DNA from: Moraxellaceae bacterium
GTDB taxonomy: Bacteria > Pseudomonadota > Gammaproteobacteria > Pseudomonadales > Moraxellaceae
Length of the DNA: 8,327 nt
Direction: 5' to 3'
Assembly (NCBI GenBank): GCA_030684415.1
Contig: JAUXNL010000517.1
Coordinates: forward strand, 1-8,327
The position numbers were made by a program, and so were the translations under genes. Below the pieces are notes generated by a model. The model was not told the origin of the DNA, ran no database searches, and saw only the letters and a list, made by a program, of their open reading frames with translations. How positions within the stretch are numbered: position 1 is the first letter of the stretch; each line of letters starts with the position of its first letter. Below, piece by piece: positions 1 through 5,995 of the stretch.

Positions 1-387
1 ATTGCCGATGTCATGCGCCAGACAGGCCACCTGCACAATCGCGCCGATATCCGTGGGATGGTTGTCGGCCGGTAGCAAGTCCTGCTGTTGCAGCATCAGG
101 CCGACACGGTTGCCCAAGCTGCGCCCGACACTCGCCACTTCCAGCGAATGCGTCAGGCGATTGTGGATATGGTCGTTGACGGCGAGCGGATGCACTTGCG
201 TCTTGCGCGCGAGCCGGCGAAAAGCGGTGGAAAACACCAGGCGATCATGGTCGATATGGAAATCGTTGCGCAGGCCGGTGTCGATATCGCTTTTGGCCAC
301 CGCCACGCCGGGCACGATCTGTCCGTTCTTGCGTTTGAAACGGCGGGTGGACAGCAGTTGCGACCACTGCATGCGAGAGACGCTCAT
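1..387 (-). CDS. dgt: dGTP triphosphohydrolase (dGTPase), HD family, N-terminal part only
   Basis: Reading from the ATG at 387 down to base 1 is open without a stop: 129 codons, with the C-terminal part outside the window. dGTPases cut dNTPs, classically dGTP, into deoxynucleoside and triphosphate in the cytoplasm, and so affect nucleotide pools. The family signature is clear. FRRLARKTQVHPL at residues 56-68 is followed by NRLTHSLEV with His80, and ACLAHDIGN at 121-129 supplies the HD pair His125-Asp126; these are metal ligands in HD phosphohydrolases. A basic segment (TRRFKRK, residues 14-20) precedes the domain. I chose the ATG at 387 because a weak GGA lies about 8 bases upstream; the frame stays open further 5', and a GTG at 393 is possible. 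The upstream lipoprotein gene ends 97 bases away on the same strand. The family call is confident; substrate preference within the Dgt-like family is not settled by this fragment. Confidence 0.92.
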   Translation of the reverse strand, partial: MSVSRMQWSQLLSTRRFKRKNGQIVPGVAVAKSDIDTGLRNDFHIDHDRLVFSTAFRRLARKTQVHPLAVNDHIHNRLTHSLEVASVGRSLGNRVGLMLQQQDLLPADNHPTDIGAIVQVACLAHDIGN

Positions 388-446
388 GAGCACATCCAAA
401 GACGGGATGCGGCGACAGTAGCGGATGCGTTTTGGCGGGACAAGGC

Positions 447-476
447 GCTCACGCCGCGGATGCCCCGGGCGTGAGC
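447..476 (-). repeat. Inverted repeat between the lipoprotein gene and dgt
   Basis: Perfect 9-base arms, GCTCACGCC (447-455) and GGCGTGAGC (468-476), enclose 12 bases that can add a further CGG/CCG pairing. It lies 9 bases past the stop of the minus-strand lipoprotein gene, where a terminator would be expected. No T-tract follows on either strand, so an intrinsic terminator is not well supported. It may be an RNA 3' stabiliser, a weak attenuator before dgt, or chance in GC-rich DNA. Confidence 0.45.
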
Positions 477-484
477 AGAAAGGA

Positions 485-1294
485 TTACCAGCTCAGCGGA
501 TTCCACCAGCGCTTTTCGGGAATGTGGTCGAGATCGACATCAGGCTCGCCACGCGACTCGCGGATTTCAGTTTCGCTGCGCAACTGTGTGACCTTGTCGG
601 CCGTTGCATCGAGACTCTCGCGCAGCACCGGCTGGGCATCGGCATAAACATCAAACGGCGCCCAAGCGGGCTGCTCGTCAGCGAGGAAGACACGGCCCAC
701 CCCCATCACGCGGGTCAGGCGGATTTCAGTCAGCGCCTGACTTTCCGGCATCTGCTTTATCGGGCCGACCACGAGCATGGCGGAATCCTTGACCGGCTTT
801 TTCGGGCCCGGATTTTCTTCGTCATACCGGAAGAAGTAGGTCTTGTTGCCTTCAAAAAACACATCCGCCTGGAAAATCGTTTTCAGGTAGAGCGGACCCA
901 ACGGGCGCTTGGCCGTGAAGTAATACTCACTGGCCGGCACTTCGAACCAGAAGTAGCTACCGCTCTTGAGTCCGGAGATGAACTGCCCGTTCAGGAAAAA
1001 CCCCGGGGACTGCACTTCCTGGTCGCCCCAGGCTGACTGCGGGCGGAACACGTAGACAATGGCATTGCGCGAATCGGTGGGAATCAGCGGCTGGAACATC
1101 TTGCCCTTGGCCGGGAACATGAAGCTGCCCATGACCAGTGGCTTGAACGAGGTGGTGTCGATGATCGCGTCCAGCGTCTGGCGGCTCTGGGTGGCCGTCG
1201 GGCTGCTGGAGGGATGAATGATGTACTGGGGATTGCTGCAGGCCGTCATGACCAGCGCCAGTGCTGCAACGAACAGGGCCTTGGAATGCCGCAT
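485..1294 (-). CDS. Outer-membrane-type lipoprotein with a DUF2846-like domain
   Basis: A 269-residue protein with a lipoprotein signal peptide: basic start (MRHSK), hydrophobic core, and lipobox MTAC with Cys19 as the predicted lipidated residue. There is no Asp right after the Cys, so outer-membrane sorting is likely. Residues about 77-165 (NAIVYVFRP, then an FLNGQFISGL turn and FEVPASEYYF) follow the DUF2846 pattern: a short beta-rich domain that opens with a xxYxxR-type strand and carries a 'name, size, no jitter' style of small ligand-free folds of unknown role. Around 100 further residues follow; they are charged and end in Trp-Asn-Pro-Leu-Ser-Trp. The ATG at 1294 has GGAG 8 bases upstream, which supports the start. 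A -10-like CATAAC on the minus strand (1327-1332) has no clear -35. Function is unknown; the lipoprotein call is firm and the domain call moderate. Confidence 0.82.
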   Translation of the reverse strand: MRHSKALFVAALALVMTACSNPQYIIHPSSSPTATQSRQTLDAIIDTTSFKPLVMGSFMFPAKGKMFQPLIPTDSRNAIVYVFRPQSAWGDQEVQSPGFFLNGQFISGLKSGSYFWFEVPASEYYFTAKRPLGPLYLKTIFQADVFFEGNKTYFFRYDEENPGPKKPVKDSAMLVVGPIKQMPESQALTEIRLTRVMGVGRVFLADEQPAWAPFDVYADAQPVLRESLDATADKVTQLRSETEIRESRGEPDVDLDHIPEKRWWNPLSW

Positions 1295-1481
1295 GTTCCG
1301 TTCTCCGTTTCTGATGCGTTTTTCTTGTTATGTGCCGTCGGTGGCGCCATGCAGGGCCGGTAGCACCGTCGGTCAGCCCGGCCAGTGGCGAAGGCTCCCG
1401 GGGCGAAGAATACCCTGAATACGCGCCGCTGCCACCGCCCATCTTGCCGTTATGCCATGGCGGCGCAGTCATACAGGCGAA

Positions 1482-2516
1482 TCAGCGCGGAATGTCGAAC
1501 TCGCAGGGCGTCTGGGCATGGGCCACGCAGGCCAGTATCTGCCCGTGGCGAGCATCGCCCGGGGTCAGGCAGTTGGGCTCATCCTGCTCGACACGGCCAT
1601 GGCGCAACACCAGACGGCAGGAGCCGCAATGCCCCTGGCCGCAGGAGTGCGGCACCGGTATGCCGGCACGCAATGCCGCCGTCAACACAGACTCGCCAGC
1701 ATTCTGCTGGGTGCGCCAGTGCGCGCGCCCCAGCAGGAGGCGCCGGCGCGCAAAGCGCAGCTTCTGCGGCACCAGACTACGCGGGGCCGTGCGCTGGGCA
1801 TTCATCACGAAATGCTCGACGTGGATATCCGTCTCGGGAATGCCCTCCCCCACCAGCCCGATTTGCAGGGTATCGACCAGATTCTCTGAGCCACAAAGCC
1901 AGAACAGTGGCCGCTCCAGGCCAGCAGCCTCGGCCAATACCCGCTCGACACTGATCGGCGTTGCCGCTTCATCCCCTGCCGTTTTGGTAAAGAGCGGCGT
2001 CTGCCGAAAGTCAGCATGGGCGGTGAGCGCCTCCAGCTCATGCCGGAAAATCACCTGATCGGCATGACGGTGGTAATGCAGCAGACGGATGGGCCGGCCC
2101 GGCTGCTGCAAACGGCTGTTCTTGATAAGGCTGAAAAGCGGCGTGATGCCGGCACCACCTGCCACGCAGACCCAAGGGCGCGGCACATCCTCCGGCGCCA
2201 GACGGCTGGCACAGAAATCCCCCAGAGCACCGGAAATGCGGAAGCGCTCGCCCACGCGCAAGCTGCGATTGATGTGCTGGGAGATGCGCCCCCCAATGGT
2301 TTCGCGCACGGTCAGACGGTATTCGCTTTCATGCGGAGCCGACGACAGTGAATACGCCCGCACCAGCGCCACCGTACCAAAACGGAAACGTACCATGACG
2401 TACTGGCCCGCCTCGTAGGCCAGCGGCCTTTCAGGACGGAACACGACCGTGACCGTCTCCGGCGCTTCGCGGCGCAGGGCAAGAACAGTGGCCGTCTGCC
2501 AGTTCAGTTGAGTCAT
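1482..2516 (-). CDS. FAD/NAD(P)H-dependent reductase with C-terminal [2Fe-2S] ferredoxin domain
   Basis: A 344-residue three-domain electron-transfer protein of the ferredoxin-NADP reductase superfamily. The FAD-binding barrel carries R53-A-Y55-S56-L-S (RxYS motif). The nucleotide-binding domain carries GGAGITP (120-126) and C208-G-S210. After a linker of about 35 residues comes a plant-type [2Fe-2S] domain with Cys292, Cys297, Cys300 and Cys330 (C-x4-C-x2-C-x29-C). The order FNR then ferredoxin matches PaaE-like and related oxygenase or desaturase reductases, which pass electrons from NAD(P)H to a partner enzyme. No oxygenase, hydroxylase or desaturase lies in this window, so the partner is unknown. 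The ATG at 2516 is the only usable start: the frame upstream reaches a TAG before another start. Its ribosome binding site is poor. Architecture is certain; the pathway is not. Confidence 0.9.
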   Translation of the reverse strand: MTQLNWQTATVLALRREAPETVTVVFRPERPLAYEAGQYVMVRFRFGTVALVRAYSLSSAPHESEYRLTVRETIGGRISQHINRSLRVGERFRISGALGDFCASRLAPEDVPRPWVCVAGGAGITPLFSLIKNSRLQQPGRPIRLLHYHRHADQVIFRHELEALTAHADFRQTPLFTKTAGDEAATPISVERVLAEAAGLERPLFWLCGSENLVDTLQIGLVGEGIPETDIHVEHFVMNAQRTAPRSLVPQKLRFARRRLLLGRAHWRTQQNAGESVLTAALRAGIPVPHSCGQGHCGSCRLVLRHGRVEQDEPNCLTPGDARHGQILACVAHAQTPCEFDIPR

Positions 2517-2648
2517 GAAATGCTGGCTGCTCTGATGGATGACCTGATATGTGGTCTAGTGAGTGAATGGTGGGTCACGCATGGTAGTGTCTTGCCCGGC
2601 GCGACGAAACCCCTGTGGCGTTTTGCCACTTTGTCTCACAATCGGCGC

Positions 2649-2677
2649 ATGACCGCAGAGGCTTGGCTTGCCATACT
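2649..2677 (+). promoter_or_regulatory. Candidate sigma-70-type promoter for the carbonic anhydrase-arginase pair
   Basis: ATGACC (2649-2654) and CATACT (2672-2677) are spaced by 17 bases; each matches the consensus hexamer at 4 of 6 positions. If used, the transcript would begin near 2684 and carry a leader of about 265 bases before the carbonic anhydrase. It is a weak match found by eye. Confidence 0.22.
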
Positions 2678-2940
2678 CGCGGCGCCACCCCCATTTTCTG
2701 AAACCTGCTCCACCGGCTTTGATTGAGACGACGGAGCAGAGCTGGGCTGGAACCGACACCGGCACCGGAGTGGTGCTGGAGCGGCGCAGAGATTGAATGG
2801 CACTACAAGGCTTTCATCTTTGCCGCGTCACGGATTCACGATCCGGCCATCACGGGCCGGAAAGAGGCTGGCGGCGACAAGCCTGTCTGCCGGCGATCAA
2901 CCGCAATGCCATCTTCACGATGGCGGCCACAGTGCCGAAC

Positions 2941-2944
2941 GGAG
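2941..2944 (+). promoter_or_regulatory. Ribosome binding site that fixes the carbonic anhydrase start
   Basis: GGAG lies 6 bases before the ATG at 2951. This is the best Shine-Dalgarno in the region. It supports the short start over the in-frame start 76 codons upstream, and it agrees with the N-terminus usual for Can-type enzymes. Confidence 0.8.
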
Positions 2945-2950
2945 TTTTTC

Positions 2951-3604
2951 ATGCTGGATGAGCTCTTCCGCAACAACCGCGCCTGGGCGGACCGTATCAA
3001 GGCCGAAGAGCCGGATTTCTTTGAAAAGCTGGCCCACCAGCAAACCCCCGAGTTCCTCTGGATTGGCTGTGCCGATTCGCGGGTGCCGGCCAACGAGATC
3101 ATGGGTCTGCTGCCCGGCGAGGTATTCGTTCACCGCAATGTTGCCAACCTTGTCATCCACACCGACATGAACTGTCTGGCCGTACTGCAATACGCGGTGG
3201 AAGTGCTCAAGGTGAAACACATTCTGGTGACCGGCCACTACGGCTGTGGCGGCGTACTGGCCGCCATGGAAAACCGCGAGTTCGGCCTGATCGACAACTG
3301 GCTGCGCCATATAAAGGATGTCTACCGGATCTATTCGGACGTGTTTGCCACGCTCTCTCCAGACAAACACTTCGATCTGCTTTGCGAGCTCAACGTCGCC
3401 GAGCAGGTCGCCAATGTCTGCCATACCACGATTGTGCAAAATGCCTGGAAGCGCGGCCAGCCGCTCTCGGTGCATGGCTTCATCTACAGTGTGCGCGATG
3501 GCCTGCTCAAGGATCTCGGCGTGAACTTCAACAATCTTGAGGGCATCGCACCGATCTACCAGATGCTGCGCCAGTCCGAGCATCTCAAGCGCAACTCAGA
3601 CTGA
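2951..3604 (+). CDS. can: Beta-carbonic anhydrase, Can type
   Basis: A 217-residue cytoplasmic zinc enzyme that interconverts CO2 and bicarbonate, close in length to E. coli Can (about 220). Zinc ligands expected for beta-class enzymes are visible: Cys40 and Asp42 in CADSR (40-44), and His96 and Cys99 in HYGCGG (96-101). Trp37, Val45, Arg62 and Tyr179 sit where the Haemophilus and E. coli type II enzymes place residues of the non-catalytic bicarbonate site (Trp39, Arg64 and Tyr181 in the former). Allosteric, pH-sensitive control is therefore plausible, by my own manual alignment. The start has a strong ribosome binding site; the longer in-frame upstream extension shows no family similarity. 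The arginase gene begins 30 bases downstream, so the two are probably cotranscribed. Family assignment is very secure. Confidence 0.96.
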   Translation: MLDELFRNNRAWADRIKAEEPDFFEKLAHQQTPEFLWIGCADSRVPANEIMGLLPGEVFVHRNVANLVIHTDMNCLAVLQYAVEVLKVKHILVTGHYGCGGVLAAMENREFGLIDNWLRHIKDVYRIYSDVFATLSPDKHFDLLCELNVAEQVANVCHTTIVQNAWKRGQPLSVHGFIYSVRDGLLKDLGVNFNNLEGIAPIYQMLRQSEHLKRNSD

Positions 3605-3634
3605 CCCCATGCCCAGCACACAGGAGCAAGACGC

Positions 3635-4513
3635 ATGCGGATTGCCCTGATCGGCGCCGCCTTTTCCGCCGGGGGTGCTGACCCCGGGTGCCGACACGGG
3701 CCGCAGGCTTTTTACGAGCAGGAGTTCCGTGGCCTAAAGCGCCGCCTGCCGGGGCGCTTCCGCTGGGCCGGTATGATCCGCGAGCGCTCGCACCTGCCCC
3801 TGTTGCATCCTGCCGGCGTAGCCGGACTGGCGGATAGCAGCCACCGGCTTGCGGCGGCCGTGGCGCGCCAGCGCCAAGGCGCCGTGCTACCAGTAGTCAT
3901 TGGCGGTGATCATTCTTGCGCCATCGGCACCTGGGCCGGCATTGCCGCCGGCAGCCGGCGCCCGCTCGGCCTGCTCTGGATTGACGCCCACCTCGACAGC
4001 CATACGCCGGAGACCTCCGCCAGCCATCGCCTGCATGGCATGCCGCTGGCCGTCCTGCTGGGGGAAGGTGACCCTGAGCTGCTCGCCGTTGGCCGTCACA
4101 CGCCCCTCATTGATCCGCGCTACTGCGCTGTCATCGGCGTGCGCAGTTTTGAACGCGGCGAACCGGAACGGCTACGCCGCCTCGGGGTGCGCTTTCATAC
4201 CCGCCACGAGATCCGCCGACGCGGCCTCGGCCGTGTGCTGAACGAGGCATGGCGCCATGTCGCGGCGGCGCCGGGCGGTTTTGGCGTGAGTCTGGATCTC
4301 GATGTACTCGACCCCTTGCTGGCGCCCGGCGTCAGCGTGCCGGAACGACGCGGCCTGAATCCCCGCAAGCTCGCCCGGCTGCTGCGCCAGCAGCCCGCCA
4401 AGCACCGGCTGCGTGGACTGGAGCTCGCCGAGCTCAATCCACGTCGTGATCCGCAGGGACAGACGCGGCGTCTGCTGCCCATGTTGCTGGCGTCTCTGCT
4501 GCAATCACGCTGA
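3635..4513 (+). CDS. Arginase (ureohydrolase family, binuclear manganese)
   Basis: A 292-residue ureohydrolase-fold protein. Arginases hydrolyse L-arginine to ornithine and urea. All six metal ligands are present: His93 in GGDHS (90-94), Asp117, His119 and Asp121 in DAHLD (117-121), and Asp221 and Asp223 in SLDLDVLDP (219-227). His134 in HGM matches the catalytic His141 of human arginase I, and Glu266 in ELNP matches Glu277. The HTPETS...HGMPL stretch is arginase-like rather than agmatinase-like. Residues that hold the alpha-amino and carboxylate groups of arginine differ from human: His123 for Asn130, Arg132 for Asn139, Glu173 for Asp183, while Ser130 (Ser137) is kept. The substrate might therefore not be exactly L-arginine. 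AGGAG (3622-3626) lies 8 bases before the ATG. It follows the carbonic anhydrase by 30 bases and is closed by the terminator at 4603-4631. Confidence 0.9.
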   Translation: MRIALIGAAFSAGGADPGCRHGPQAFYEQEFRGLKRRLPGRFRWAGMIRERSHLPLLHPAGVAGLADSSHRLAAAVARQRQGAVLPVVIGGDHSCAIGTWAGIAAGSRRPLGLLWIDAHLDSHTPETSASHRLHGMPLAVLLGEGDPELLAVGRHTPLIDPRYCAVIGVRSFERGEPERLRRLGVRFHTRHEIRRRGLGRVLNEAWRHVAAAPGGFGVSLDLDVLDPLLAPGVSVPERRGLNPRKLARLLRQQPAKHRLRGLELAELNPRRDPQGQTRRLLPMLLASLLQSR

Positions 4514-4602
4514 GCGCGGGCAGCGATAGCACGAAACCCGGCGCCAGAGCCGAGGCGGCGCAGAGCGGCTCTGTCCGGCGGCGATGTCCGGGACACGCCC
4601 AT

Positions 4603-4631
4603 AAAAAAACCCGGGGAAGCCCCGGGTTTTT
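4603..4631. terminator. Bidirectional intrinsic terminator between convergent arginase and yiaD-like genes
   Basis: A 12-pair stem, AAAAACCCGGGG (4605-4616) with CCCCGGGTTTTT (4620-4631), has a 3-base loop. The GC core is flanked by A on one side and T on the other. Read forward it ends the arginase transcript with a five-T tract. Read in reverse it ends the yiaD-like transcript with a seven-T tract, 18 bases past that gene's stop. Confidence 0.93.
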
Positions 4632-4649
4632 CATGAAACCGCTACGCCA

Positions 4650-5318
4650 TTACATGTTGGCAGGCGGATCGATACGGATTTCCACACGACGGTTCTGCGC
4701 GCGGCCGTTCTCGGTGGAGTTGTCGGCCACCGGCATGGACTTGCCATAACCCACGGCCTTGATGCGGCCACCGGCCACGCCACGGCTGATCAGGTACTGA
4801 GCCACGGAGTTGGCACGGTCTTGCGACAGCTTCATGTTGTAGTCGTCACGACCAACGTTGTCGGTATGGCCAGACACCACGAGAGTGGTCTTGTTGTATT
4901 CCTTGAGCACGTCGGCCACGCCATCCAGCACCGGGTAGAAGTCAGCCTTCACGCTGCTCTGGGCAGTGGCAAAGGTGATGTTGCCGGGCATCACCAGCGT
5001 GATCACGCCAGTCGCCTTGTCGCGCTGCACGCCAACACCGACACCGGCCAGACGATCACGCAGCTTCTTTTCCTGGTAGTCCATGTAGGCGCCAACACCG
5101 CCGCCAGCCACGCCGCCGATGGCAGCACCCTTGAGGGCCGCCTCTTTACGTTCTTGCTTGTTGTCACCGGTGGAGTAACCGATGGCGGCACCGGAGGCAA
5201 CACCAATACCAGCACCAATGGCTGCTTTGCTGACCTGGCGCTCGCCGGTATAGGGGTTGGTGGTACAGGCCGAAAGGGCCACAGCGGCCACGAGGGCCGA
5301 AGCGAGGCGAATGCGCAT
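4650..5318 (-). CDS. yiaD: OmpA-family lipoprotein with glycine-zipper segment, YiaD-like
   Basis: A 222-residue lipoprotein: signal peptide ending in LSAC with Cys18 as the lipidated residue, followed by TTNPYTGER, which closely matches the mature start of E. coli YiaD as I recall it. Residues 32-78 are a glycine/alanine-rich zipper with repeated G-x3-G spacing, interrupted by a charged KQERKE turn. Residues about 105-218 form an OmpA C-terminal domain that binds peptidoglycan: GHTDNVG (150-156) supplies Asp153 and LSQDRANSV supplies Arg168, the 15-residue spacing seen for the diaminopimelate-binding pair of OmpA. It ends in NRRVEIRI. It would tether the outer membrane to the wall. The start is well set: AAGGAG on the minus strand (5325-5330) lies 6 bases before the ATG. 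It is followed by the shared terminator at 4603-4631. Its leader holds the hairpins at 5362-5383 and 5415-5438. Confidence 0.94.
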   Translation of the reverse strand: MRIRLASALVAAVALSACTTNPYTGERQVSKAAIGAGIGVASGAAIGYSTGDNKQERKEAALKGAAIGGVAGGGVGAYMDYQEKKLRDRLAGVGVGVQRDKATGVITLVMPGNITFATAQSSVKADFYPVLDGVADVLKEYNKTTLVVSGHTDNVGRDDYNMKLSQDRANSVAQYLISRGVAGGRIKAVGYGKSMPVADNSTENGRAQNRRVEIRIDPPANM

Positions 5319-5361
5319 GAGAATCTCCTTGAAACTTCAGACAGGGCGGGAGGCCCGGTGG

Positions 5362-5383
5362 CGCCCTTTGTAACAAAAGGGCG
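5362..5383. repeat. Inverted repeat in the leader region of the yiaD-like gene
   Basis: Arms CGCCCTTT (5362-5369) and AAAGGGCG (5376-5383) are perfect over 8 bases around a 6-base loop. It lies about 45 bases upstream of the yiaD-like start codon. It could be an operator or an mRNA leader hairpin. There is no adjacent T-tract. Confidence 0.5.
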
Positions 5384-5414
5384 GTGGCAGTGAAACCCCG
5401 GATTACGCGGGCAC

Positions 5415-5438
5415 AACAGTCATTTAAGACTGTTTTTT
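5415..5438 (+). terminator. Intrinsic terminator facing the plus strand between two minus-strand genes
   Basis: Arms AACAGTC (5415-5421) and GACTGTT (5428-5434) flank a 6-base AT loop, and a run of six Ts (5433-5438) follows on the plus strand. Read on the minus strand it is followed by GTGCCC, with no useful T-tract, so it is a poor terminator for the SirB2 gene that stops at 5449. The stem is short (7 pairs). Confidence 0.5.
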
Positions 5439-5448
5439 CAGTCCGGCA

Positions 5449-5835
5449 TCACAGCAGCGGCGCCAGATAGCCCTGCGGATTTTTGCTGATGGCCACACTG
5501 AGCATGAAAGCGAACACCGCAAGGGCCAAAAAGAAGGCCAGTACCCGCACGCCCCAACTCTTGCCAAAGCGGAAGGCCATCATGCCCAGCATGATGTAAA
5601 CGAACAATGCACCAATCTTGACCTGCACCCAGAGCGGCAGGCTGCCGAGATAGCCGATCAGCACAAACGCCGAGATCAGCAGCACCGTATCAATGACATG
5701 CGGCAGGATACGCACCAGCTTGGCATTGAGCAGGCTGGACTCCTGCATCATCCACAAGCCGCGCAACAGGAAAAAAGCGCCACTGGCGAGTACGGCGGTC
5801 ATGTGGAGGTGTTTGAAAATGGCGTAGGTGGTCAT
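5449..5835 (-). CDS. SirB2-family integral membrane protein
   Basis: A 128-residue, very hydrophobic protein. The family-typical start KHLHMTAVLASG at residues 8-19, LRGLWM, then RILPHVIDTVLL (42-53) and WVQVKIGALFVYIMLG (69-84) identify the SirB2 family, named for a Salmonella locus linked to invasion gene expression; the biochemical role is unclear. About four membrane segments are visible (roughly 5-28, 44-64, 70-88, 97-116). His9, His11 and His46 lie at the ends of the helices. The frame is open further upstream to 6051, but the residues before 73 of that longer frame look like intergenic translation. I therefore take the ATG at 5835, which the family start supports; its ribosome binding site is only GGGA. 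A candidate promoter lies just upstream at 5864-5892. The divergent neighbour is the DUF1289 gene. Confidence 0.87.
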   Translation of the reverse strand: MTTYAIFKHLHMTAVLASGAFFLLRGLWMMQESSLLNAKLVRILPHVIDTVLLISAFVLIGYLGSLPLWVQVKIGALFVYIMLGMMAFRFGKSWGVRVLAFFLALAVFAFMLSVAISKNPQGYLAPLL

Positions 5836-5863
5836 GGCAGGTTCCCGGTAAAAAAGCCGCGCC

Positions 5864-5892
5864 TTTGTCGCAGAATCACCGGTCGGGGTCAA
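5864..5892 (-). promoter_or_regulatory. Candidate sigma-70 promoter for the SirB2-family gene
   Basis: On the minus strand, TTGACC (5892-5887, 5 of 6 to the -35 consensus) and GACAAA (5869-5864, 3 of 6 to the -10) are spaced by exactly 17 bases. Transcription would start near 5857, giving a leader of about 20 bases. The -10 match is poor. Confidence 0.4.
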
Positions 5893-5995
5893 ACGGCTGT
5901 TACAGCGGCAGCGCATGGACAAAGCCGCCGGGCTTGCCCAAGATGGCGCCTCACCCCGACCCGCCCGCTGCCCCCCGAGAGATATTGTCAGCGCC

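Larger units (their letters stand above)
2517..2950. other. 434-base intergenic region between the divergent reductase and carbonic anhydrase genes
   Basis: No convincing gene lies here. Two short ORFs (plus 2508-2726, minus 2556-2765) have no recognisable motif or good ribosome binding site. The frame of the carbonic anhydrase is open back to 2723, but its family-typical start is at 2951. Small inverted repeats are visible: GTGGC-GTTTT-GCCAC at 2615-2629, GCACC-GGAGT-GGTGC at 2762-2776, and CCGGCC-ATCACG-GGCCGG at 2843-2860. An ATG at 2797 opens a 54-codon frame that overlaps the carbonic anhydrase start. I recognise no known riboswitch. Confidence 0.6.

Noticed and set aside
2..474. Two plus-strand ORFs (2-421 and 88-474)
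   Set aside because: They are opposite-strand shadows of the dGTPase gene, whose HD-family motifs are unmistakable on the minus strand.
2730..2860. Possible riboswitch or tRNA-like element before the carbonic anhydrase
   Set aside because: The small hairpins do not match any riboswitch or tRNA consensus I know.
2723..2950. 76-codon N-terminal extension of the carbonic anhydrase
   Set aside because: Can-type enzymes start at the MLDELF segment, and the GGAG at 2941-2944 fits that start.
4195..4634. Long minus-strand ORFs opposite the arginase gene
   Set aside because: They are GC-rich shadow frames, very Arg/Ser-rich and without motifs, and they run across the bidirectional terminator.
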